From the NCBI RefSeq assembly GCF_030711405.1, contig NZ_JAULSI010000018.1:1-64000 (forward strand): a stretch of 64,000 bases of DNA, in the 5' to 3' direction. Positions 48,401 to 56,093 of the stretch are shown piece after piece. The notes under the pieces were generated by a model that saw only the letters and a list, made by a program, of their open reading frames with translations, had not been told where the DNA came from and did not search any database. This DNA is from Massilia brevitalea. Lineage in GTDB: Bacteria > Pseudomonadota > Gammaproteobacteria > Burkholderiales > Burkholderiaceae_D. The position numbers and the translations under genes are program-made. Position 1 is the first letter of the stretch, and each line of letters starts with the position of its first letter.

Positions 48401-48517
48401 GAACAACTCGGACGCGAAGCCGGCGGACCCGCCACGGCGGACGGCGCCGCCCCTGCACCAGTCAAGAAACGCAGCCTCTGGCAACGCCTGCTGGCCCTGT
48501 TTGGAGGTCAACGATGA
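45431..48517 (+). CDS. hmfA: 2-Furoyl-CoA dehydrogenase molybdopterin subunit fused to a CoxG-like domain
   Basis: A 1028-aa protein. Residues about 10-800 are a xanthine-dehydrogenase-family large subunit: LVRGFGGPQVYF (371-382) near the molybdenum site and the catalytic Glu E771 in GAKGLGEGNN. After an Ala/Pro-rich linker, residues about 855-1010 are an SRPBCC domain of the CoxG type (ASPDAVFRVLLDPQALAKVI, AGSGLSSVGSASGSG), followed by a basic amphipathic tail. HmfABC hydroxylates 2-furoyl-CoA at C5. It starts the hmfABCD run; all junctions to hmfC overlap. It lacks the CO-dehydrogenase Cys-Ser-Phe-Arg loop, so it is not CoxL. Confidence 0.75.
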   Translation: MEMKLHYAPGQDAGDKPYTGRPMQRIEDASLLVGRGQYGDDVGVKPGTLQAVVVRSPHAHAVLNGIDTSRAAAAPGVRAVLTGLDIRDWSKPFVVGVKAPMEMWALAVDRVRYVGEPVAVVVADTRYLAEDAADLVVASYTELEPVTSIDEAILPDAAILHEGVGSNVVSDRSFRYGEPETAFANAPHTVELTVRYPRNSCTPIEGAVVVAEWQSEEEGYDVASNFMGPFSLHTVMALALRVPGHKLRHRTFRDSGGSFGVKHAVFQYAVLMCLASRKAGAPVKWVEDRLEHLAGLTSATNRLSTIRAAVDADGRITALDYDQFDDCGGYLRAPEPATFYRMHGCLTGAYAIPNLLVRNRVVLTNKTPAGLVRGFGGPQVYFALERLMQRIAVELRIDPVELYRRNFIPADAFPYQAAAGALIDSGNYQGALELVQGEGRLAELYARRDQARAEGRLYGIGFAAIVEPSISNMGYITTVLPKEARAKAGPKNGAIASASVAIDPLGGVNVTIASAPAGQGHRTVCAQVVADVFGIVPDGVAVNVEFDTQKDAWSVAAGNYSSRFAGAVAGTVHLAAVKLRDKLAAIAAPQLGVDAADIVFEGGKVYAKADPAKSLPFLRMAASPHWAPALLPAGVEPGLRETAFWTAPQLGAPDEQDRVNTSAAYGFAFDVCAVEIDRHTGRVRIDDYVTTHDAGKILNPALADGQIRGAFAQGLGAALMEEFRYGEDGSFQSGTFADYLVPTTCEVPEPRILHMETPSPFTPLGAKGLGEGNNMSTPACIGNAVADALGVKEIVLPLTPSKVMDLIGGDEPPPSPSAKVAPAAPAYSPLTADAPADGAAADSAAARPAKGGKSLAARGEVRLEASPDAVFRVLLDPQALAKVIPGCNALEPVGEHRYRADVTVGVGMIKARYAAEVALSELDPPRSLRLAGSGLSSVGSASGSGLVTLEPAGGGTLLRYDYAAQVSGKVAAVGSRMLEGAAKIVLNQLFEQLGREAGGPATADGAAPAPVKKRSLWQRLLALFGGQR

Positions 48518-49329
48518 AACCGCAAGCTTTCGATTACGCCCGTCCCGACAGCGCCGAGGAAGCGGTGTCCATGCTGGCCCAGGCCGGCGACGACGCGCGC
48601 ATCCTGGCCGGCGGCCAGTCGCTGATGGCGGTGCTGAACCTGCGCCTGGCCCAGCCCAGCGTCCTGATCGACATCTCGCGCGTGCCGGACCTGAACTACG
48701 TGCGTGTCGATGGCAAGCACCTGGCGATTGGCGCCGCCGCGACCCAGGGCAGCGTCGAGTGGCGCCCTGGCTTGAAGAACGAAGTGCCGCTGCTGGCCCA
48801 GGCCTTCCCGCATATTTCGCACTTCCAGATCCGCAACCGCGGCACGGTCTGCGGCTCGGTGGCCCATGCCGACCCGAGCGCCGAACTGCCGCTGGCCCTG
48901 CTGGCGCTGGAAGGCGAAGTCGTGCTGCGCAGCGGGCGCGGACGGCGCGTGGTCGCGGCCGCCGACTTCTTCCAGGGCATGCTGATGACGGCGCGCGCCC
49001 AGGACGAACTGGTGGAAGAAGTGCGCTATCCGCTGGCGCAAGCCGGCGTACGCTACGCCTTCGATGAGTTCTCGGGCCGCCATGGCGACTTCGCCGTGTG
49101 CGCGGTGGCCGCCGTGGTGAAGCCGGACGGCATCCGCCTGGCCGTCGGCGGCGTCTCGGACCGCCCGATCGTGCGCACCTGGCCGCGCCTGGAAGGCGCC
49201 GACCTGGATGCCGCCATCAACGACTTCGCCTGGGAACTCGGGGCGAAGGACGATCACCACGCCTCGGCCAAATTCCGGCGTCAACTGGTGCGCCACCTGG
49301 GCCGCGCCGCAATCGACAAGGCTCAATGA
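48514..49329 (+). CDS. hmfB: 2-Furoyl-CoA dehydrogenase FAD-binding subunit
   Basis: A 271-aa medium subunit of the CoxM type. FAD-binding motifs are RILAGGQSLMAVLNLRLAQP near residue 30 and the later NRGTVCGSVAHADPSAELP. It would carry electrons from the iron-sulphur subunit to the final acceptor. It overlaps hmfA by ATGA and hmfC by one to four bases, so the three subunits are made in step. Confidence 0.8.
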   Translation: MKPQAFDYARPDSAEEAVSMLAQAGDDARILAGGQSLMAVLNLRLAQPSVLIDISRVPDLNYVRVDGKHLAIGAAATQGSVEWRPGLKNEVPLLAQAFPHISHFQIRNRGTVCGSVAHADPSAELPLALLALEGEVVLRSGRGRRVVAAADFFQGMLMTARAQDELVEEVRYPLAQAGVRYAFDEFSGRHGDFAVCAVAAVVKPDGIRLAVGGVSDRPIVRTWPRLEGADLDAAINDFAWELGAKDDHHASAKFRRQLVRHLGRAAIDKAQ

Positions 49330-49907
49330 TGAAGACTTACCGTAAAGACGATGTCGTACGCATCCACCTGGTACTCAATGGCCAGCAGCGCAGCGGCACC
49401 TGCGAACCGCGCACCCTGCTGTCGGACTTCCTGAGGCACGAACTGGGCGCGACCGGCACCCACGTCGGCTGCGAGCACGGCGTCTGCGGCGCCTGCACCG
49501 TGAACATCGACGGCGTGGCGGGTCGCTCCTGCATGACCCTGGCCGTGCAGGCCGAAGGCTGCAAGGTCGATACCGTGGAAGGCCTGAACAAGGACGTCGA
49601 GGGCCTGTCCGATTTGCAGCAAGCCTTCCGCCGCAACCACGCGCTGCAATGCGGCTTCTGCACCGCAGGCATCCTGATGTCCTGCACCGATTACCTGCAA
49701 CGCAATCCGGACCCGAGCGAGCTCGAAGTACGCGAGATGCTGTCGGGCCACCTGTGCCGCTGCACCGGCTACACCAACATCGTGAAGGCGGTGCTGGAGA
49801 CCGCCGCCGAACGGCTCGGCCGGCCGCATGGCGCCGCCCTCGCACCCGATACCGCCGGCCACGCCGCTGCCGGCCCTGCGGACCAGGCGCGTCTCGTGAG
49901 CGCCTGA
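49329..49907 (+). CDS. hmfC: 2-Furoyl-CoA dehydrogenase 2Fe-2S subunit
   Basis: A 192-aa small subunit with both iron-sulphur clusters visible: plant-ferredoxin type GCEHGVCGACTVNIDG followed by a Cys in GRSC, and the second in LQCGFCTAG with HLCRCTGYTN. I take ATG 49329 because AAGG lies seven bases upstream; 49326 is an alternative. The C-terminus carries an extra ~25-residue Ala/Pro tail. Confidence 0.8.
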   Translation: MKTYRKDDVVRIHLVLNGQQRSGTCEPRTLLSDFLRHELGATGTHVGCEHGVCGACTVNIDGVAGRSCMTLAVQAEGCKVDTVEGLNKDVEGLSDLQQAFRRNHALQCGFCTAGILMSCTDYLQRNPDPSELEVREMLSGHLCRCTGYTNIVKAVLETAAERLGRPHGAALAPDTAGHAAAGPADQARLVSA

Positions 49908-49943
49908 CCCGACGACAAGACGACAACAATAGAGGAGAACATC

Positions 49944-51497
49944 GTGCTGGATCTTGGACGCACATTCCTGCAAAGCGTGGAACGCAGCCCGCATGCGCTG
50001 GCCGTGGTCGACGGCGAGCAGCGCCTGACGTATTCCCAGTGGTACGAGCGCATCCAGTGCGCCGCCGCCGGCCTGGCCAACCTCGGCCTGCAACGCGGCG
50101 ACCATCTGCTCGTCGTGTTGCAAAACCGCTTCGAGATGGCGACCCTGCACTGGGCCTGCCAATTCCTGGGCGTGATCGCGACGCCGCTCAACTGGCGCGC
50201 AAAACCCGAGGAAGTCGAGTACTGCGCGCTCGACGCGAATGCGCGCGCCGTCGCCTATGAACCAATCAGCGAAGACGCCGTGAAGGGCAGCCCGGCCGCC
50301 ATGGCCCTGCCGCGCATCACCATTGGCGCCGTGCTCGACAGCGCCGGCACCACGGCGTTCGCCGACCTGCTGGCGCAGGCGCCGGCGTCGCCCATCCTGC
50401 AGGCGAGCGCCGACGACGTGTCGCTGATGCTCTACACCTCGGGCACCACCGGCAAGCCAAAGGGCGTACCGCGCCGCCACCGCGCCGAGCGCGCCGCCGC
50501 CCTCGGCCACGTGGCCCAGAATTTGTACAAGCGCGGCGAACGTACCCTGGGCGTGATGCCGCTGTACCACACCATGGGCGTGCGCTCGCTGCTCGCGATG
50601 GCCCTGGTCGACGGCCTGTTCGTCTGCGTGCCGAAGTTCGACTGCGCCGCCGCTTTCCACTCGATCGCGCAAGACCGCATCACCTGCCTGTACCTGGTGC
50701 CGACGCTGTACCACGACATGCTGGCCTGGCGCGAAAAGAACGGGGCCGACATCTCGTCTGTCACCAAGCTCGGCTTCGCCGGCGCACCGATGCAGGACGG
50801 CCTGCTCAAGCGCCTGACCGACACCTTCCAGCCCGAACTGTTCGTGAACCACTACGGCTCGTCCGAGGTCTACACCTTCACCATCGACCAGGACGCCACG
50901 CGCAAGGCCGGCAGCGCCGGACGCGCGGGCATCAATACCCGCATCCGCGTGGTGCCGCTGACCGCCAGCTCGCCTGAAGGAACGGTGGCCGTGGGCGAGG
51001 AAGGCCAGATCATCTGCGACCTGGAAGGCGACGAATCCTTCGAGGCCTACTGGAACCGCGACGACGCGAATGCGAAGTCGATCAGGAATGGCTGGTACTT
51101 CACCGGCGACACCGGCTACATCGACGCCGACGGCGATTTGTTCGTCACCGGCCGCATGGACGACATGATCATCAGCGGCGGCGAGAACATCTCGCCGGTC
51201 GACATCGAATCGGTGCTCTCCCTGCACCCTGCCGTGGACGAAGTGGCGGTGGCCGGCCTGCAGGACGAGCGCTGGGGCCAGAAGGTGGTCGCCTTCGTGA
51301 AGACGCGCGGCGAAACCACGCCCGAGGCGCTGAACGAACACTGCCGCACCTCCGACCTGCTGAACTTCAAGCGCCCGCGCGAATACGTGTTCGTGCGCGA
51401 GATCCCGAAGTCCCCGGTCGGGAAGATCCTGCGCCGCAAGCTGGTGGCCGGCGAATACGAGAGCCTGCCAGGCTCCGGGAAAGGAAACGCACAATGA
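49944..51497 (+). CDS. hmfD: 2-Furoate-CoA ligase (AMP-forming)
   Basis: A 517-aa acyl-CoA synthetase. It starts at GTG 49944 behind GAGGAG. The phosphate loop LYTSGTTGKPKG is at about 163-174, then HYGSSEVYTFT, then WYFTGDTGYIDADGDLFVTGR and the C-terminal lysine in SPVGKILRRKL. It would activate furoate with ATP and CoA to give 2-furoyl-CoA for HmfABC. It overlaps hmfF by ATGA. Specificity is by context; benzoate ligases are close relatives. Confidence 0.75.
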   Translation: MLDLGRTFLQSVERSPHALAVVDGEQRLTYSQWYERIQCAAAGLANLGLQRGDHLLVVLQNRFEMATLHWACQFLGVIATPLNWRAKPEEVEYCALDANARAVAYEPISEDAVKGSPAAMALPRITIGAVLDSAGTTAFADLLAQAPASPILQASADDVSLMLYTSGTTGKPKGVPRRHRAERAAALGHVAQNLYKRGERTLGVMPLYHTMGVRSLLAMALVDGLFVCVPKFDCAAAFHSIAQDRITCLYLVPTLYHDMLAWREKNGADISSVTKLGFAGAPMQDGLLKRLTDTFQPELFVNHYGSSEVYTFTIDQDATRKAGSAGRAGINTRIRVVPLTASSPEGTVAVGEEGQIICDLEGDESFEAYWNRDDANAKSIRNGWYFTGDTGYIDADGDLFVTGRMDDMIISGGENISPVDIESVLSLHPAVDEVAVAGLQDERWGQKVVAFVKTRGETTPEALNEHCRTSDLLNFKRPREYVFVREIPKSPVGKILRRKLVAGEYESLPGSGKGNAQ

Positions 51498-52948
51498 AGA
51501 AGCTCGATACTCCGGCCAAGGCACGCGACCTGCGCGAATGGCTGGCGCACCTGGAAGCAACGAAGCGCCTGGCCGTGCTGCGCGAAGGCGTGCCGTTGAA
51601 GCATACCCTGGCGGCGATCGCCAAGCGCCTCGACGGCAGCCAGGCGGCCTACTTCCCCAAGCCCGACGGCCACGCGATTCCCGTGGTCTCCGGCTTCATC
51701 TCGCGCCGTTCCTGGATCGCCGAGGCGATGGGTGTCGAGCAGGCCGGCCTGCTGGCCGCCTTCCGCCATGCGGCCGACAACCCCCTGCCCTGGCGCAAAG
51801 TCGAACCGGGTTCGGCGCCCTGCCAGCAGGTGGTGCACACCGACGTCGACCTGCACGCCCTGCTGCCGATCCCGACCCACAGCGAACACGATAACGGCCC
51901 CTACATCACGGCCGGCCTGGTCATCGCGCGCAATCCGGTGACCGGCATCCAGAACGTGTCGATCAACCGCATCCAGGTGCACGGCAAGGACCGCATGGCG
52001 ATCCTGATGCTGCCGCGCCACCTGCTGGCATTCTATAAAGCGGCGGAAGCCGAGAACCAGGCGCTCGACGTGGCGGTGGTGATCGGCGCCGATCCCTTGA
52101 CCCTGCTGGCGTCGCAGGCGATCACCCCGATCGACCACGACGAGCTGGAAATCGCCGGCGCCCTGCACGGCGCGCCGCTGGCGGTGGTCAAGTGCCTGCA
52201 TAGCGAGGTGCGCGTACCGGCCAACGCCGAAATCGTCATCGAGGGCAAGCTGCTGCCGCAGGTGCGCGAACCCGAAGGCCCGTTCGGCGAATTCCCGAAG
52301 TATTACAGCGCGAAAGAGAACCGCGAGGTCATCCAGGTCACGGCCGTGACCCATCGCACGAATCCGATCTTCCACACCATCGTGCCGGCCGAGATGGAGC
52401 ACCTGCTGCTCGGCTCGATCCCGCGCGAAGCGACCATGCTGGCCCATTTGCAGCGCAGCTTCCCCGGCGTGCTCGACGTGCACCTGTCGGTGGGCGGCGT
52501 CGGCCGCTACCACCTGTTCGTGAAGTTCCGCAAGCTGCGCGAAGGCGAGCCGCGCAACGTGATCCTCGGCGCCTTCGGTGCGCACTACGACATCAAGCAG
52601 GTGACCATCGTCGACGACGACGTCGACGTGCACGACCCGCAGCAGGTCGAATGGGCCGTGGCCACGCGTTTCCAGGCCGACCGCGATTTGATCGTGATCG
52701 CCGGCGCCCAGGGCTCGGCGCTCGACCCCTCGACCACCGTCGGCCACGACTACGGCGAGGACGAAGTAGCGCCGCCGCACCTGCAGGGTATCAGCGCCAA
52801 GATGGGCCTGGACGCCACCAAGCCGGTGGCCTACCGCGGCCACGTGTTCACCAAGGTGCGCATTCCGGGCGAGCTGGAGATCGACCTCGACCAGGAAATC
52901 GTGCGCGGCGCCACAGTCGACTGGCAGCAAGGGACGGTGCGCCCATGA
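51494..52948 (+). CDS. hmfF: UbiD-family prFMN decarboxylase (furan-2,5-dicarboxylate)
   Basis: A 484-aa enzyme. The catalytic Glu pair is E261 and E266 in PEGPFGEF, and R159 in SINRIQVHGKDRM completes the Arg-Glu-Glu set known from fungal Fdc1 and UbiD. HmfF removes one carboxyl from FDCA to give 2-furoate and needs prenylated FMN, made by the product of the next gene, which overlaps it by ATGA. Ubiquinone-type UbiD is less likely in this setting. Confidence 0.75.
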   Translation: MKKLDTPAKARDLREWLAHLEATKRLAVLREGVPLKHTLAAIAKRLDGSQAAYFPKPDGHAIPVVSGFISRRSWIAEAMGVEQAGLLAAFRHAADNPLPWRKVEPGSAPCQQVVHTDVDLHALLPIPTHSEHDNGPYITAGLVIARNPVTGIQNVSINRIQVHGKDRMAILMLPRHLLAFYKAAEAENQALDVAVVIGADPLTLLASQAITPIDHDELEIAGALHGAPLAVVKCLHSEVRVPANAEIVIEGKLLPQVREPEGPFGEFPKYYSAKENREVIQVTAVTHRTNPIFHTIVPAEMEHLLLGSIPREATMLAHLQRSFPGVLDVHLSVGGVGRYHLFVKFRKLREGEPRNVILGAFGAHYDIKQVTIVDDDVDVHDPQQVEWAVATRFQADRDLIVIAGAQGSALDPSTTVGHDYGEDEVAPPHLQGISAKMGLDATKPVAYRGHVFTKVRIPGELEIDLDQEIVRGATVDWQQGTVRP

Positions 52949-53547
52949 GCAAGCCGCGCCTGGTCGTCGCCATCACCGGCGCCAGCGGCGCCATCTACGG
53001 CGTGCGCCTGCTGCAGGCCCTGCGCGAGAGCGGCGCCTGCGAGTCGCACCTGGTGATGTCGTCGTCCGGCGTGATGACGGCCCAGCAGGAACTCGACCTG
53101 CGCAAGAGCGACATCGAGGCCCTGGCCGACGTCGTGCACAACGTGAAGGACATCGGCGCCACGATTGCCAGCGGTTCGTTCCGCAGCGCCGGCATGGTGG
53201 TGGCGCCCTGCTCGATGAAGACCCTGGCCAGCATCGCCCATGGCCTGGCCGACAACCTGGTGGCGCGCGCCGCCGACGTCATGCTCAAGGAACGCCGCCG
53301 CCTGGTGCTGGTGGCGCGCGAAACGCCCTTGAACCTCGCGCACCTGCGCAACATGACGAGCGTGACCGAGATGGGCGGCATCGTCTTCCCGCCGGTGCCG
53401 GCCTTTTACACGCGGCCCGATTCGCTCGACGACATGGTCGACCATACCGTCGGCCGCCTGCTCGACCTTTTCGATCTTCCCCATGCGGGCCTGGTGCGGC
53501 GCTGGGAAGGCATGCACAAGACACACCATACCGAACACCACCAATAA
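52945..53547 (+). CDS. hmfG: UbiX-type flavin prenyltransferase
   Basis: A 200-aa enzyme with the flavin-binding start VVAITGASGAIYGVRLL, SGSFRSAGMVVAPCSMKTLA in the middle and RRRLVLVARETPLNLAHLRN near the end, all typical of UbiX/Pad1. It joins dimethylallyl phosphate to FMN to make the HmfF cofactor. The C-terminus has an additional His-rich tail (HKTHHTEHHQ). It overlaps hmfF by ATGA. Confidence 0.8.
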   Translation: MSKPRLVVAITGASGAIYGVRLLQALRESGACESHLVMSSSGVMTAQQELDLRKSDIEALADVVHNVKDIGATIASGSFRSAGMVVAPCSMKTLASIAHGLADNLVARAADVMLKERRRLVLVARETPLNLAHLRNMTSVTEMGGIVFPPVPAFYTRPDSLDDMVDHTVGRLLDLFDLPHAGLVRRWEGMHKTHHTEHHQ

Positions 53548-53562
53548 CATCAGGAGAACAGC

Positions 53563-54369
53563 ATGACCCAACTGAACCACCCGGCCCAGACCCTGCTCGC
53601 CGACCTCGTCAACTTCCGCGTCGAGATCGACGCCGAACGCCAGCGCGCCGACATCGTGCTCGCGAACGGCCAGTTCAACATCATCACCATGCCCCAGCGC
53701 GAGCAGCTGCGCCTGGTGTTCGAGGCGCTCGACGCCGACGAGCGCGTGCGCGTGATCGTGCTGCGCGCCGAGGGCCAGCACTTCTCCAGCGGCGGCGACA
53801 TCCGCGGCTTCCTGGAGGCGAGCCCGGAACACGTGTCGAAGCTGGCCTGGAACATCGCCGCCCCGACCCGCTGCAGCAAGCCGGTGATCGCGGCGAACCG
53901 CGGTTTCTGCTTCGGCGTCGGCTTCGAGATTTCGCTGGCCTGCGACTTCCGCATCGTCACCGACACTACCTTCTACGCGCTGCCGGAACAGAAGCTCGGC
54001 CAGATCCCGGGTTCGGGTGGCTCGGCGCGCCTGCAAAAGATGGTCGGCATCACCCGCACCAAGGACATCGTGATGCGCTCGCGCCGCATCCCCGGCCAGC
54101 AGGCCTATGACTGGGGCGTGGCCACCGAGATCGTGCCCGACGCCGAACTGGAAGCGGCCACCGACCGCCTGGTCGACGAGCTGCGCTTCTTCTCGCCGCT
54201 GGCCCAGCGGACAGCAAAAAAGCTGCTGAACGACACCGAGGATTCGCCGCTGTCGGTGGCCATCGAGCTGGAAGGCCACTGCTACAGCCGCCTGCGTTCG
54301 TCGAACGACTTCCGCGAAGGCGTCGAGGCTTTCCACGCCAAGCGTCCGCCAGTCTTCAACGGCAGCTGA
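53563..54369 (+). CDS. hmfE: Enoyl-CoA hydratase-family hydrolase of the furoate pathway
   Basis: A 268-aa crotonase-fold protein. The oxyanion-hole segments are HFSSGGDIRGF and NRGFCFGVGFEISLACDFRI. In the known pathway HmfE hydrolyses the ring-opened intermediate to 2-oxoglutarate and CoA, feeding the citric acid cycle. Here it follows hmfG by 15 bases with its own AGGAG site, rather than hmfD as in the known hmfABCDE order. Confidence 0.7.
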   Translation: MTQLNHPAQTLLADLVNFRVEIDAERQRADIVLANGQFNIITMPQREQLRLVFEALDADERVRVIVLRAEGQHFSSGGDIRGFLEASPEHVSKLAWNIAAPTRCSKPVIAANRGFCFGVGFEISLACDFRIVTDTTFYALPEQKLGQIPGSGGSARLQKMVGITRTKDIVMRSRRIPGQQAYDWGVATEIVPDAELEAATDRLVDELRFFSPLAQRTAKKLLNDTEDSPLSVAIELEGHCYSRLRSSNDFREGVEAFHAKRPPVFNGS

Positions 54370-54388
54370 TCCGAGGAGCCGGTCGACC

Positions 54389-55840
54389 ATGGGCATCCTG
54401 AACGCTCTCAACTACATCGACGGCCAGTGGCAGGGCGCCGCCGGCGGGGCCACCGGCGACAGCCGCAATCCCGCCGACGCCAGCGTCATCGGCACCTATG
54501 CCGCCAGCGGCGTGGCCGAGGCCAAGGCGGCGATTGCCGCCGCGCGCCAGGCCTTCGAGCATTCGCTGTGGGCGCACGATGCGCGCCTGCGCCAGATGGT
54601 GCTGCTGGCCTGGGCCGACCGCCTGGAGCGGCGCGCCGAACTGGCCGCCCTGCTGACCCAGGAAAACGGCAAGGTGCTGGCGCAGTCGCGCGGCGAGATG
54701 GCGGGCGCGATTTCGGAGATCCGCTATTACGCGGGCCTGACGCGCCACATGCCGGGCCACTTCATGGAAGTCGAGCCGGGGGCGTATTCCGCTACCCTGC
54801 GCGAGGCGGCCGGCGTGGCGGGCCTGATCATTCCGTGGAATGCGCCGGTCGTCCTGTTGATCCGCTCGCTCGCGCCGGCCCTGGCCGCCGGCTGCACGGT
54901 GGTCGTGAAACCGGCGCACCAGACGGCGCAGATCACGACCCAGGTACTGCGCGAACTGGCGGCGGTGGAATCCCTGCCGCGCGGGGTGCTGAACCTGGTG
55001 CTGGAAAACGGCAGCGCGGTAGCACAGGAACTGGTGGCGTCCGGCGAGGTCGACGTGCTCAGTTTTACCGGCTCGAACCTGACCGGCCAGCGCATCATGG
55101 CGGCCGCCGCGCCGACCATGAAGAAGCTGTCGCTGGAACTGGGCGGCAAGTCGAGCTGCCTGGTGTTTCCGGATGCGGATATTGGCAAGGTGGCGCAGCG
55201 GCTGGCCACTGCCGCCACCATCATCTCGGGCCAGCAGTGCACGGCGGCGCGCCGGGTGCTGGTACATGCCTCGCGCTATGAGGAGATGAAGCGCGCGCTG
55301 AAGGCGGCACTGGCGGCCATCGTGGTGGCGCCCGGGGACACGCCGGGTGCGGGCATGGGGCCGCTGATCGACGGCGAATCGCTGGAGCGGGTATCGCGCG
55401 ACGTCGAACGTGCGCTCGACACCTGCGACGAAGTTGTGCTGCGCGGTGGGCGCGGCGAAGGCAAGCTGGCGCAAGGCCACTTCCTGACCCCGACCCTGGT
55501 GGCGCATGGCGATGCGAATGCCTTCTTTGCCCAGGACGAAATCTTCGGGCCGTTCGTGGTGCTGGAGCGCTTCGAGGATGAGAAGGAAGCGGTAGCGCGG
55601 GCCAACAATACCGTGTTTGGCCTGTCGGCCAGCGTGTGGACGGCGGACGGCGACCGCGGCATGCGCCTGGCACGGGCGCTGCGCAACGGGACGGTGTGGA
55701 TCAACGACCATAACCGCTTGTTTGCGGAGGCGGAGACGGGCGGCTACCGGCGCAGCGGTATTGGGCGCTTGCATGGCTACGAAGGCCTGGCGGACTTCCT
55801 TGAAACCAAACATATCTTCCGGAATGCCGGGTTGGTGTGA
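54389..55840 (+). CDS. NAD(P)-dependent aldehyde dehydrogenase, likely furfural/HMF
   Basis: A 483-aa ALDH. The catalytic pair is E250 in LSLELGGKSS and C284 in SGQQCTAAR; the cofactor region includes IIPWNAPVVLLIRSLAPALA and FTGSNLTGQRI. It is the last gene of the hmfA operon, 19 bases after hmfE, and probably oxidises furfural or 5-formylfuroate to the acid. Vanillin- or benzaldehyde-type substrates cannot be excluded. Confidence 0.8.
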   Translation: MGILNALNYIDGQWQGAAGGATGDSRNPADASVIGTYAASGVAEAKAAIAAARQAFEHSLWAHDARLRQMVLLAWADRLERRAELAALLTQENGKVLAQSRGEMAGAISEIRYYAGLTRHMPGHFMEVEPGAYSATLREAAGVAGLIIPWNAPVVLLIRSLAPALAAGCTVVVKPAHQTAQITTQVLRELAAVESLPRGVLNLVLENGSAVAQELVASGEVDVLSFTGSNLTGQRIMAAAAPTMKKLSLELGGKSSCLVFPDADIGKVAQRLATAATIISGQQCTAARRVLVHASRYEEMKRALKAALAAIVVAPGDTPGAGMGPLIDGESLERVSRDVERALDTCDEVVLRGGRGEGKLAQGHFLTPTLVAHGDANAFFAQDEIFGPFVVLERFEDEKEAVARANNTVFGLSASVWTADGDRGMRLARALRNGTVWINDHNRLFAEAETGGYRRSGIGRLHGYEGLADFLETKHIFRNAGLV

Positions 55841-55892
55841 AGTAGCGAGGAAAGCCGATTCACAACAGCGCATTCTCCTTCGTTAGCGTCGA

Positions 55893-56091
55893 CCGTACGG
55901 TGGGCACTCCGTGCCCACGCGGTTACGTGCATCTCCGTTTGGTCGCGGCAGCGAGGCATCGCTCGCGAAACATCCATCGGCCACGATCCTGATAAGTTCT
56001 TGGCTTCGCTCGACGCTGGCGAGCGACACCTTACCGCACGTAGTGCAAGGTAACGTGCGTACCGCGTGGGCACGGGGTGCCCACCGTACGG
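55893..56091. repeat. 199-bp palindrome-ended repeat element
   Basis: About 31 bases at each end are inverted copies of each other with one mismatch. The left copy begins CCGTACGGTGGGCAC and ends in CACGCGGT; the right copy ends CCCACCGTACGG. Both ends are CCGTACGG, and each copy can fold on itself through GTGGGCAC/GTGCCCAC. The middle has its own GC-rich hairpin-like stretches (around 55938-55965 and 56000-56030) and no gene. It looks like a REP/BIME or MITE-type element, three bases from the LysR stop. Confidence 0.65.
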
Positions 56092-56093
56092 AA

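Noticed and set aside
45362-48511. 1049-aa minus-strand frame opposite hmfA
   Set aside because: Composition is low-complexity Gly/Arg/Ala without domains; hmfA on the plus strand is unmistakable.
45431-49907. Carbon monoxide dehydrogenase (coxLMS), prompted by the CoxG-like domain
   Set aside because: The large subunit has VRGFGGPQ, not the Cys-containing active-site loop of CoxL, and the neighbours are furan genes.
45431-51497. 4-Hydroxybenzoyl-CoA reductase pathway
   Set aside because: The FAD subunit is short (271 aa), without the extra 4Fe-4S insert of that enzyme, and HMF oxidase and UbiD genes are present.
51494-53547. ubiD/ubiX of ubiquinone biosynthesis
   Set aside because: The pair is coupled to a CoA ligase and a furoyl-CoA-type dehydrogenase; a catabolic decarboxylase fits better.
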